Positions 1-5,864 of a DNA stretch of 12,139 nucleotides are shown here, one piece after another. The stretch is from Clostridiaceae bacterium (GTDB taxonomy: Bacteria > Bacillota > Clostridia > Oscillospirales > Acutalibacteraceae). Each line of letters opens with the position of its first letter. The first letter of the stretch is position 1. The stretch is from positions 1 through 12,139 of the forward strand of contig CAJGCL010000058.1 of the NCBI GenBank assembly GCA_904501675.1. Reading direction: 5' to 3'. The notes below the pieces were generated by a model. The model worked only from the letters and a program-made list of their open reading frames with translations. It was not told the DNA's origin and ran no database searches. The position numbers were made by a program, and so were the translations under genes.

Positions 1-935
1 TCCCCAATGGTTTTTACACTGCAAGGAATGGTAACCTTTTCAAGGTTTTCGCAACTGTAAAAAGCATAATCGCTAATGGCGGGTACGCCATTCCCAATGT
101 TCACGGTAGTTAGGGTATCGCAAAAAGCAAACGCATAGATTCCCATGTTGATTATACTTCCCGGAACGGTAAGGGTGGTAAGGCCATCCCAACCGGAAAA
201 AGCATGCGCCCCTATGGTAATTACACCATCGGGAATGGTAATTTTTTCAGGTTTTTCGCAACCATAAAAAGCGTATCCCCCAATGGTGGTTACCTTTTCC
301 CCAAAGGTAACCGAGCAAATGTTTGAACAATAACTAAACGCAGAAGGATGAATTTCTTTTACATTTTCGGGAATTGTTATTTCTTCAAGTGATTTACACA
401 TAAAAAAAGACATAAGACCGATTATTTTTATTGTGTGTGGTAGTTTGATGCTTTTTAGTGACGAACAACTGCTAAACGCACTGTCGCCTATATATGTTAA
501 TCCGTTATCTTCAATATTGACCTGTTCTATTGTTGAGGATCCAAATGAACTTTGTCCAAGTGATTTGACGCTATTGGGAATTGTAAGTGTTTTAATGGTT
601 TTACAAAAGTAAAAAGCAGAATCAGCAATAGAGGTTACAGGTTTACCCTCGTATTCCGTTGGAATAATAACATTAATAGGAGTGCCTGTGTAACCGGAAA
701 CGGCATATTCACGATTGCTGTTTATGAGTGAGAATTTTAACTCATATTCTGGAGTGGGGGTTTCATCACCTTCACTCGGTACAGTTGTGTCTTCGGGTGT
801 AGAGGTAGTTCCTTCAGGGACGGTTGTTTCCTCTGCACTTGCCGAAACAACAAGCCCCGGCAATTGTATTGGTGCTGCTAAAAGCGCACCTGCCGCTAAA
901 ACAATTGCTAAAAATAAACTCAAATATCTTTTCAC
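1..935 (-). CDS. Secreted BspA-type leucine-rich-repeat protein (LRR_5), C-terminus off the left edge
   Basis: The frame is open from a GTG at 935 to the left edge (311 full codons). A strong AAGGAGG lies 7 nt upstream. Residues 1-34 form a signal peptide: MKRY, a long hydrophobic stretch, then a likely cut after SASA. Residues 35-62 are a Thr/Pro/Glu-rich linker. From residue 106 there are nine consecutive 23-residue repeats of the form x-AF-xxC-xxL-xxhxIP-xxVxxIG, the hallmark of the BspA / Treponema pallidum LRR family. Such proteins are exported surface or cell-wall proteins, often used for adhesion or protein-protein contacts; the ligand here is unknown. Any wall anchor or catalytic C-terminal domain is outside the window. 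The gene lies 92 bp downstream of the sulfatase maturase on the same strand. Threonine codons shift to almost only ACC from about residue 198 on, unlike the proximal part. The family call is firm; the function is not. Confidence 0.9.
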   Translation of the reverse strand, partial: MKRYLSLFLAIVLAAGALLAAPIQLPGLVVSASAEETTVPEGTTSTPEDTTVPSEGDETPTPEYELKFSLINSNREYAVSGYTGTPINVIIPTEYEGKPVTSIADSAFYFCKTIKTLTIPNSVKSLGQSSFGSSTIEQVNIEDNGLTYIGDSAFSSCSSLKSIKLPHTIKIIGLMSFFMCKSLEEITIPENVKEIHPSAFSYCSNICSVTFGEKVTTIGGYAFYGCEKPEKITIPDGVITIGAHAFSGWDGLTTLTVPGSIINMGIYAFAFCDTLTTVNIGNGVPAISDYAFYSCENLEKVTIPCSVKTIG

Positions 936-937
936 AA

Positions 938-994
938 AAAAACCTCCTTGTATTTTTATTGTAATTCTACAATAACATTTACAAGGAGGTTTTT
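938..994 (-). promoter_or_regulatory. Hairpin that sequesters the LRR gene's Shine-Dalgarno (possible attenuator)
   Basis: A perfect 15-bp inverted repeat, AAAAACCTCCTTGTA at 938-952 against its complement at 980-994, encloses a second perfect 6-bp stem (958-963 / 968-973). Read on the minus strand, the 3' arm contains the AAGGAGG used by the gene starting at 935 and runs into a stretch of seven T before the GTG. Folded RNA would hide the ribosome binding site. With the T-run the structure also resembles an intrinsic terminator for transcripts coming from the upstream maturase gene. Which role applies, if any, is inference. Confidence 0.6.
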
Positions 995-997
995 CAA
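969..997 (-). promoter_or_regulatory. Weak candidate sigma-A promoter inside the hairpin
   Basis: On the minus strand TTGAAA (997-992) and TATTGT (974-969) are separated by 17 nt. If used, transcription would start inside the hairpin loop, and the RNA would carry a free Shine-Dalgarno because the 5' arm is missing. The -10 matches consensus at only four of six positions. Confidence 0.22.
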
Positions 998-1027
998 TAG
1001 AAGTTACGAAATTGTAATTATTATGAG

Positions 1028-2122
1028 TTACTTTTTCTCTGCAACAAATGCTCTGAACAGGGGAATGCAGGCATCAAAAAATGCTTTGTAGCTTTCGCAG
1101 TAGTTTCTGTCTTCTCGTGTTCGTTTACAGCCACCGCCACGGCATAATGCGAAATATTTGCATTTTTTGCACTCGTCACTTACAGCAATGCTCTCTCTTA
1201 AAAATTCTATCGCCTTTTCACAATGGGCGAGAGTATCAAAATTTTCTGTAGGCTCATTTATGTTACCTAAAAGCCATTCATCTGTGCAGTAAAAGTCGCA
1301 GGGGTAAATATTTCCGTTTCCCTCAGCCACAAATTGATGTGTGCAGTGCCCACACATACCGCATTGCTCTGTAGGATTGCCGAGATAAAGATGCACAAGG
1401 TTATCAAAGTAGCGTATGCTTGTGTATTCATCACGAACATAATCCTTTACATATGCGTTAAAGCCGTGAATAAGAAAATGCTTGTACTGTTCAGGTGTCA
1501 TATAAAGCGGGCTTTCACTTTTATCTCCGAATGGTCTCAGGCAGGGGATGAACTGCAGATATTTAAAATTCCTCTTTTTGAAATATTTTAATATTTCATC
1601 AATATTTTCAGCGCATCTGCCTGTAAGAACAGTAAGAATATTGAAATCAACACCGTGCTTTTCAAAAGTGTTCGCGGCTTTTATTATCTTATAAAAGCTG
1701 TTTTCGCCTTTTTCATCAATTCTGAATGAATTGTTTTTAAAATCACCATCAAGGCTAAGACCGATAAGGAAATTACGTTGCTTGAAAAACTTTGCCCATC
1801 TGTCATCAATGAGCGTGCCGTTTGTCTGCAAGCCATAGTAAATAGTACTGCCTTTAGAATTCAATTCGTCTACCGTTTTGCAGAAAAAACGGAAGAAATC
1901 AAGCCCGCGGATAGTAGGCTCACCGCCCTGAAAAGCGAAGGCTATGCTTTCACCGTCTGCGAAGGTAAGCGCCTTGTCTATTAAATTTTCTGCAGTCTCT
2001 TCGCTCATAAGCCCGAAGCTTTTAACATCGCGGTGGTCAGTAACATCGTGGTAAAAGCAGTATTCACATCGCATATTGCATAACGCTGATGCAGGCTTAA
2101 TCATTATTGAAAGTGGTGGCAT
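1028..2122 (-). CDS. Anaerobic sulfatase-maturating enzyme (anSME), radical SAM/SPASM
   Basis: This enzyme would oxidise the active-site Cys (or Ser) of a sulfatase to C-alpha-formylglycine in the cytosol without oxygen. The radical-SAM cluster motif CxxxCxxC is at C15, C19 and C22, and the SAM-binding GGEP at residues 66-69. The C-terminal SPASM region carries the cysteines expected to bind two auxiliary 4Fe-4S clusters: C254, C260, C275 and C279, then C318, C321, C327, C332 and C342. D276, in PCDFYC, sits where the family's proposed catalytic Asp lies. The length of 364 aa is close to the roughly 370 aa of the characterised clostridial enzyme. The ATG start is preceded by AAAGGAG at a good distance. 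The gene lies 55 bp downstream of a Cys-type sulfatase on the same strand, its obvious substrate. The SPASM family also includes peptide-modifying enzymes, but the sequence and the neighbour favour anSME. Confidence 0.92.
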   Translation of the reverse strand: MPPLSIMIKPASALCNMRCEYCFYHDVTDHRDVKSFGLMSEETAENLIDKALTFADGESIAFAFQGGEPTIRGLDFFRFFCKTVDELNSKGSTIYYGLQTNGTLIDDRWAKFFKQRNFLIGLSLDGDFKNNSFRIDEKGENSFYKIIKAANTFEKHGVDFNILTVLTGRCAENIDEILKYFKKRNFKYLQFIPCLRPFGDKSESPLYMTPEQYKHFLIHGFNAYVKDYVRDEYTSIRYFDNLVHLYLGNPTEQCGMCGHCTHQFVAEGNGNIYPCDFYCTDEWLLGNINEPTENFDTLAHCEKAIEFLRESIAVSDECKKCKYFALCRGGGCKRTREDRNYCESYKAFFDACIPLFRAFVAEKK

Positions 2123-2141
2123 AGCTTTCTCCTTTTAAATT

Positions 2142-2167
2142 ATAGCCTCGGAATAATCCGAGGCTAT
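2142..2167 (-). terminator. Hairpin between sulfatase and maturase genes
   Basis: A perfect 11-bp stem (ATAGCCTCGGA at 2142-2152 and its complement at 2157-2167) has a 4-nt loop. It begins about 10 nt after the sulfatase stop and ends just before the maturase Shine-Dalgarno. The T-run after it is poor (AATTTAAAA), so it is a weak terminator or an RNA-stability or processing element that could lower maturase expression relative to the sulfatase. The structure is seen; the role is inferred. Confidence 0.5.
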
Positions 2168-2177
2168 TAATTCAGGT

Positions 2178-4232
2178 TTATTTGTTGTAGTACTCTTCGC
2201 TCTTACCGCGGCGGTCTTCCTTAAAGTTTTTCATTATTTCGTCCATCTGAGCTCTCATTTCCTCAGCAATTGTGGGGTAAACGCTTGAACGGTTAAGGTT
2301 TTCGCCTCTGTCATCAGTAAGAATATGGAGCCAGTTCTTTCTGAACTTATCAAAGAATGCAGAGTTGTCATTCTGAATTCTCTTGAAATATTTGAATGTA
2401 ATATATTCATTATCTGTAAGAACAGGGTATGTATAGTTAGCGTATTCTTCACGGCTGAGCACATCTGCTGTGGATGTTGTATACTGAACAGCCATAAGCT
2501 TTTCTCTCTTCATATGAAGAATAGGATGTTCTTTTGTGTGGATTACAGTATCGTTTTTAAGGAGTTCAACCATTGAAACGCCGTCAATGTCTCTGTCAAA
2601 CGGAATGTAGTTTGTTTTTGTACCGTTTTCACCTGTAATACCGCAAAGCTCTACAAGTGTAGGCATAATATCAACAAGTGTTGCAGTCTGGTTTCTTGTT
2701 TCACCTTTTTTCCAAAGGTTATTGTTGTTGCCCCAACGAATCATAAACGGAACCTTTTGTCCACCTTCGTATGCAAGGTATTTACCGCCTCTGTGTCCTC
2801 CGACAGAGCCTTCGAGAGCAGGGCCGTTATCGCTTGTGAAAACGATAATTGTATCATCCATAACACCGAGTGTTTCAAGTGTGTTGAAAAGCTCGCCCAG
2901 ATAGTAGTCAAACTCTGTTACGCAGTCAGCGTATGCGCCCATACCTGTTTCGCCGTTAAAGTCGTCGCCAACGAATATTGGTGCGTGTGGCCATGGTGTA
3001 GCATAGTATGCGAAGAAAGGTTCATCACTGTTTGTAACCTTATCTGTTACCCAATCGTTGATTTCTTCGTGAATCCATTCGCTTAACTGACGCTGGTCTT
3101 TTTTGCCGTTTTCGTCGCGAAGCTCTTCAACGCCGTGAACAATTTCAAACTCGCCGGCTTCTTCTCTTACATGGTAGAACGGCGCCATATCGTTAACGTG
3201 GTGGCTTCCGTAGAAGTAATCAAAGCCTTGGTTTGTTGGGAGATATTCGCCATAGTCGCCTAAATGCCATTTACCGAATGCACCTGTATTGTAGCCTGCA
3301 TTCTTGAAAATCTCAGCAAGAGTAATTTCATCACCAAGCATACCATCACAGTTGTTGCCCATTTCAATTGAGTTGAAAATTCTTGTTTGTGCAAATGGTG
3401 AGAATGTGTCGTATGTTGGATAAATAACGTTATCCGCATAGCCTCTGAATGGGTATCTACCCGTCATAAGAGCAAATCTTGCAGGAGAGCATACAGAATA
3501 GCTTGAATAGAAGTTATCAAAATTAAGACCTTCTTCACCGATTCTGTCCATATTAGGTGTATCATAAATAGCACCGTTTAAAGAAGTGTCGCCATAACCC
3601 ATATCATCCATAAGAATGAAAAGAACGTTAGGACTGCCTTTTTTTACTTTGTCAACGCCATCAAGATAATCGTCGTGTCCGTCCCAGAGTCTTTCAACGT
3701 TTGGTTGAGCACGAAGATTCATTGTGAGAACATAAAGGACGGTTGTACCTGCTAAAACTAAACTCAAAACAGATGTAAGGAATTTGTGAAGACCAACCTT
3801 TTTGAAATTCTTTTTAGCAACAACAACTAAAAGAATAACAGCAACTATGCAAGGAAGGAGAAGAATCAATCCACCACCAAGCCTTGTAAGGAAGCTACCT
3901 TCGCCGGCAAAAAGAGGGTTGTCTGCACTTGACCAACCTGTTTTACCTGTTGAGAATGCACCAAAGCCTGCGTCTGCACCCCAGATAAGGAAATAAAGGA
4001 AGATGCTTATAGCCGGTGCACAATAACCGATAATGAACCATTTGTAAACCTTCTTGCAGAAGATAGCACCTATTATGGTAAGTGCCGCAATAATGCACAT
4101 ATAGGCAACATTAACCACTGCAACGAAATTGATTCTTGCAACTAAAAGAGCAATTGCAAGCAAAATTCCGATAATACCCATAAGCTGTGGGAAGGGTTTA
4201 CCGCTTTTGTCGTAAGCTACATTTTTTTTCAA
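2178..4232 (-). CDS. Membrane-anchored Cys-type sulfatase with five N-terminal transmembrane helices
   Basis: This is a sulfate ester hydrolase of the arylsulfatase / alkaline-phosphatase superfamily. The activation motif is C248-S-P-A-R252 followed by a GR at 258-259, so Cys248 should be converted to formylglycine. Metal and active-site residues are visible: D209-D210 in LFILMDDMGYGD, G320-KWHLG, H416 in WPHAP, D468-N469 in FTSDNG, and the H480/K484 region. Residues 16-170 contain about five hydrophobic helices (roughly 16-33, 36-58, 62-84, 118-139 and 150-170), so the catalytic domain should face outwards. That arrangement recalls lipoteichoic acid synthase LtaS, but LtaS uses a Thr nucleophile and lacks CxPxR. 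The start is a TTG with TGAGGT 8 nt upstream. The downstream neighbour is the maturase. The substrate is unknown: sulfated host or dietary glycans are plausible, a membrane-linked sulfoconjugate possible. Confidence 0.9.
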   Translation of the reverse strand: MKKNVAYDKSGKPFPQLMGIIGILLAIALLVARINFVAVVNVAYMCIIAALTIIGAIFCKKVYKWFIIGYCAPAISIFLYFLIWGADAGFGAFSTGKTGWSSADNPLFAGEGSFLTRLGGGLILLLPCIVAVILLVVVAKKNFKKVGLHKFLTSVLSLVLAGTTVLYVLTMNLRAQPNVERLWDGHDDYLDGVDKVKKGSPNVLFILMDDMGYGDTSLNGAIYDTPNMDRIGEEGLNFDNFYSSYSVCSPARFALMTGRYPFRGYADNVIYPTYDTFSPFAQTRIFNSIEMGNNCDGMLGDEITLAEIFKNAGYNTGAFGKWHLGDYGEYLPTNQGFDYFYGSHHVNDMAPFYHVREEAGEFEIVHGVEELRDENGKKDQRQLSEWIHEEINDWVTDKVTNSDEPFFAYYATPWPHAPIFVGDDFNGETGMGAYADCVTEFDYYLGELFNTLETLGVMDDTIIVFTSDNGPALEGSVGGHRGGKYLAYEGGQKVPFMIRWGNNNNLWKKGETRNQTATLVDIMPTLVELCGITGENGTKTNYIPFDRDIDGVSMVELLKNDTVIHTKEHPILHMKREKLMAVQYTTSTADVLSREEYANYTYPVLTDNEYITFKYFKRIQNDNSAFFDKFRKNWLHILTDDRGENLNRSSVYPTIAEEMRAQMDEIMKNFKEDRRGKSEEYYNK

Positions 4233-4269
4233 AGCGAACTACCTCACTTTACTAAATTTTAACAGATAT

Positions 4270-4298
4270 ATGATACAATATTTGCTGGATTAAAACAA
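4270..4298 (-). promoter_or_regulatory. Candidate promoter for the sulfatase-maturase genes
   Basis: On the minus strand TTGTTT (4298-4293) and TATCAT (4275-4270) are 17 nt apart, ending about 37 nt before the TTG start. The -10 matches five of six consensus positions but the -35 only three. It starts right after the terminator of the upstream MgtC-like gene, where a promoter would be expected. Confidence 0.38.
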
Positions 4299-4328
4299 TA
4301 GAAAAACTGCCCTAAAAAAGGACAGTTT
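4298..4328 (-). terminator. Intrinsic terminator of the MgtC-like gene
   Basis: Read on the minus strand, a 10-bp stem (4328-4319 with 4313-4304, including one U-G pair) closes a T-rich loop and runs into TTTTTCTATT. It lies 26 nt after the stop of the MgtC-like gene and separates it from the sulfatase. Confidence 0.7.
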
Positions 4329-4354
4329 AATCGTTAGTATTGACAAAATATAAA

Positions 4355-5089
4355 TTATACAGAAACAGAAATAACGTGTTCGTTATTAGTGAATAATGCG
4401 CTTACATCTTCAGGATTAATATGCCCCTTTGATTTTATAACGAATAAGCAAACAAGCTTTTCGTTTTTCTTTTCTACGCTACTTGAAATAATTTCAAAAT
4501 TATTATCTTTAAGCGTTTCTGTTATTATCTCAATAGATTCAGGGCTGTCAACAAGCTTCATGCTTAAAGATGTTGTGCTTGTGTTTTCAACAGGAAGAAT
4601 TCTGTGGATAACAATCTGAACAACAAGAATGATAAGCGTTGCATATACGGCAATACCATACATACCAGCACCGGCTGCAAGGCCGATACCTGCTGTTGTC
4701 CAAACACCTGCAGCGGTTGTAAGACCTTTAACAGTGCCCTTATAAACAATAATACCTGCACCAAGGAAGGAGATACCTGTAACAACCTGAGCGGCAAGTC
4801 TTGCACCATCAAGGTTAATGTTACCCTCAATGCCTTGCATGTTAACAATATCAAAGAAACCGTATTTACTTACAATCATAATAAGAGCAGAACCCATAGC
4901 AACAATTATATGTGTTCTAATGCCTGCTTCCTTCTGCCGGAGTGTTCTTTCAACGCCTATTGCTGCACCGCACACAGTAGCGGTTACAAGCGCAAGAAAA
5001 TAGGGGAATACACTTGAAATTCTGAAGGTGTCAAGGAATGCGTACAAAACATCCATAACGTCATAACTGGGGTTAAAATTAAGTAACAA
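4355..5089 (-). CDS. MgtC/SapB-family inner-membrane protein with C-terminal cytosolic domain
   Basis: The MgtC/SapB domain covers about residues 33-162. Its signatures are present: GAAIGVERTLRQKEAGIRTH, QVVTGISFLGAG and GLTTAAGVWTTAGIGL, with several membrane helices. The last 70 residues or so are soluble and may be an ACT-like regulatory domain as in MgtC proteins. Members act in magnesium-limited growth, acid stress or virulence, partly by restraining F-type ATP synthase; the role in this commensal-like organism is not known. Start choice: a GTG at 5098 would overlap its own AGGAG (5102-5098). The in-frame TTG at 5089 has the same AGGAG at an ideal 8 nt and is preferred here; the difference is three residues. 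The gene has its own promoter and terminator, so it is monocistronic. The family call is secure; the start is less so. Confidence 0.9.
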   Translation of the reverse strand: MLLNFNPSYDVMDVLYAFLDTFRISSVFPYFLALVTATVCGAAIGVERTLRQKEAGIRTHIIVAMGSALIMIVSKYGFFDIVNMQGIEGNINLDGARLAAQVVTGISFLGAGIIVYKGTVKGLTTAAGVWTTAGIGLAAGAGMYGIAVYATLIILVVQIVIHRILPVENTSTTSLSMKLVDSPESIEIITETLKDNNFEIISSSVEKKNEKLVCLFVIKSKGHINPEDVSALFTNNEHVISVSV

Positions 5090-5120
5090 AACATTCACTC
5101 CTGATTTATAATATTTCTAC

Positions 5121-5149
5121 ATTATAGTATATTTCAAAAATAATGTCAA
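5121..5149 (-). promoter_or_regulatory. Consensus sigma-A promoter of the MgtC-like gene
   Basis: On the minus strand TTGACA (5149-5144) and TATAAT (5126-5121) are both perfect and 17 nt apart. The start site would be near 5114, about 25 nt before the TTG at 5089. Confidence 0.85.
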
Positions 5150-5156
5150 ATTCAAT

Positions 5157-5216
5157 AAAATCAGGGAACGGTTCTGTGATTGCTTGGTTTTCCAGCAAAA
5201 ACCTCCCCTGATTTTT
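5157..5216 (+). repeat. Branched palindrome at the left end of the repeat block
   Basis: AAAATCAGGG at 5157-5166 pairs with its complement at 5206-5215. Between the arms, GGTTTT (5186-5191) pairs with AAAACC (5198-5203). The right arm ends in six T, so on the plus strand it could also act as a terminator. It contains the left copy of the inverted terminal repeat. Confidence 0.55.
5162..5178 (+). repeat. Left inverted terminal repeat
   Basis: CAGGGAACGGTTCTGTG here matches, at 16 of 17 positions, the reverse complement of 5840-5856 (CAGGGGACGGTTCTGTG). The CGGTTCTGTG core resembles short repeats I associate with REP-type palindromes in Clostridia; this link is from memory and untested. Confidence 0.6.
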
Positions 5217-5244
5217 TGGCCAATTTAATTGTTTGAAATTTAAC

Positions 5245-5265
5245 GGAACGGTCGGTGCCCGTTCC
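5245..5265 (+). repeat. Small hairpin GGAACGG / CCGTTCC
   Basis: A perfect 7-bp stem with a 7-nt loop (TCGGTGC). It has the same size and layout as the hairpin at 5299-5319, as if the two derive from one repeat family. Confidence 0.6.
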
Positions 5266-5298
5266 CTACAGTTGTTCTACCCAACGCGATAGCCGTAG

Positions 5299-5319
5299 GG
5301 CACGGATATCAGCCGTGCC
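5299..5319 (+). repeat. Small hairpin GGCACGG / CCGTGCC
   Basis: A perfect 7-bp stem with a 7-nt loop (ATATCAG), preceded by GTAG. It is the second member of the pair with 5245-5265, sharing the ACGG / CCGT inner part. Confidence 0.6.
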
Positions 5320-5477
5320 GCTTTTAAATGAATAGTGAATAGATGAAAGTTTAATAGCAGAAGAAAGCTGCTGTTGGGTCTTGCTCTTTTTCGAAGGCGG
5401 GGGGACCATCGCTTGCGGTGGTGGGTGGTTCTTTGTTGCAAAACAACATTTTCACCGACAGGTGAAACGTTTATTAA

Positions 5478-5498
5478 AATTGCATCGAAGATGCAATT
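5478..5498 (+). repeat. Small hairpin AATTGCATC / GATGCAATT
   Basis: A perfect 9-bp stem with a GAA loop. It lies 11 bp after another perfect hairpin (5451-5466, loop GACA), continuing the series of short stem-loops through the block. Confidence 0.6.
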
Positions 5499-5769
5499 AC
5501 ACAAAAAAACACATAAATTGCACCCAACTGTTTTATTACGATGTTGCACCTTCGGTACGATTTTAATGAAGAACCTTTCGCCACGAAACAGACCAGCTGT
5601 TCCGCGCCACCTTCCTTCGAAGGGTGCGTTCGAGACCGCGCCCAGTGGGCGATGCAGGGAACGATAAGCACTGGCACAATAAGGAGTATTGCGAAGTGAA
5701 CAACGAGCAAGACGACTATATTGTAACTGGAAGGTATAAACAAACAGCAACTTTAATCGGTACACCAGA

Positions 5770-5817
5770 GTAGAAAGAAAACAAGCGGTATCTTCGATTA
5801 GGAAAATACCGCTTGTT
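5770..5817 (-). terminator. Intrinsic terminator, probably of the orphan gene at 5865-6626
   Basis: AACAAGCGGTAT (5780-5791) pairs perfectly over 12 bp with 5806-5817, and three more pairs can form inside. Read on the minus strand the stem runs into TTTTCTTTCTA. It is 47 nt past the stop of the minus-strand gene. It lies within the repeat block, so it might instead belong to that element. Confidence 0.6.
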
Positions 5818-5839
5818 GATTAGATTTTAGACATCAAGA

Positions 5840-5856
5840 CACAGAACCGTCCCCTG
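5840..5856 (-). repeat. Right inverted terminal repeat
   Basis: CACAGAACCGTCCCCTG is the inverted partner of 5162-5178 with one mismatch. It runs directly into the last codons of the orphan gene (stop at 5865) and overlaps the direct repeat at 5847-5862. Confidence 0.6.
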
Positions 5857-5862
5857 TCTTAC
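5847..5862 (+). repeat. Direct repeat, copy 1 (3' side of orphan gene)
   Basis: CCGTCCCCTGTCTTAC matches CCGACCCTTGTCTTAC at 6632-6647 at 14 of 16 positions. The copies lie just outside the two ends of the gene at 5865-6626. Confidence 0.45.
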
Positions 5863-5864
5863 CC

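Larger units (their letters stand above)
5157..5856. repeat. Non-coding, hairpin-rich repeat block bounded by inverted repeats
   Basis: This 700-bp stretch holds no credible gene. Several frames on both strands are open for 60-160 codons, but none resembles a protein and they overlap one another. It contains at least seven small perfect or near-perfect hairpins (entries below, plus TTCACC/GGTGAA at 5451-5466 and AGCAG/CTGCT at 5356-5372) and GC-rich patches unlike the AT-rich surroundings. Its ends carry a 17-bp inverted repeat matching at 16 positions (5162-5178 and 5840-5856). From general familiarity it resembles dispersed intergenic repeats of clostridial genomes. It may be a non-autonomous element, a composite of REP-like repeats, or the remains of one; no transposase is present. 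Confidence 0.55.

Noticed and set aside
715..975. Open plus-strand frame of 86 codons
   Set aside because: It lies antisense to the signal peptide and linker of the LRR gene, which has a strong Shine-Dalgarno and clear family repeats. The plus-strand frame has no ribosome binding site or similarity.
2178..4232. Lipoteichoic acid synthase (LtaS)
   Set aside because: The five-helix topology is similar, but the catalytic centre has the formylglycine motif CSPAR and GKWHLG typical of sulfatases, and a sulfatase maturase is adjacent.
5277..5765. Overlapping open frames on both strands inside the repeat block, up to 162 codons
   Set aside because: They overlap one another in several frames, cross many hairpins, lack good ribosome binding sites and show no domain. 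They are better explained as non-coding repeat DNA that happens to be open.
5157..5856. Complete insertion sequence or group II intron
   Set aside because: No transposase or reverse-transcriptase motif appears in any frame and no target-site duplication was found directly outside the inverted ends. Only a non-autonomous or fossil element remains possible.
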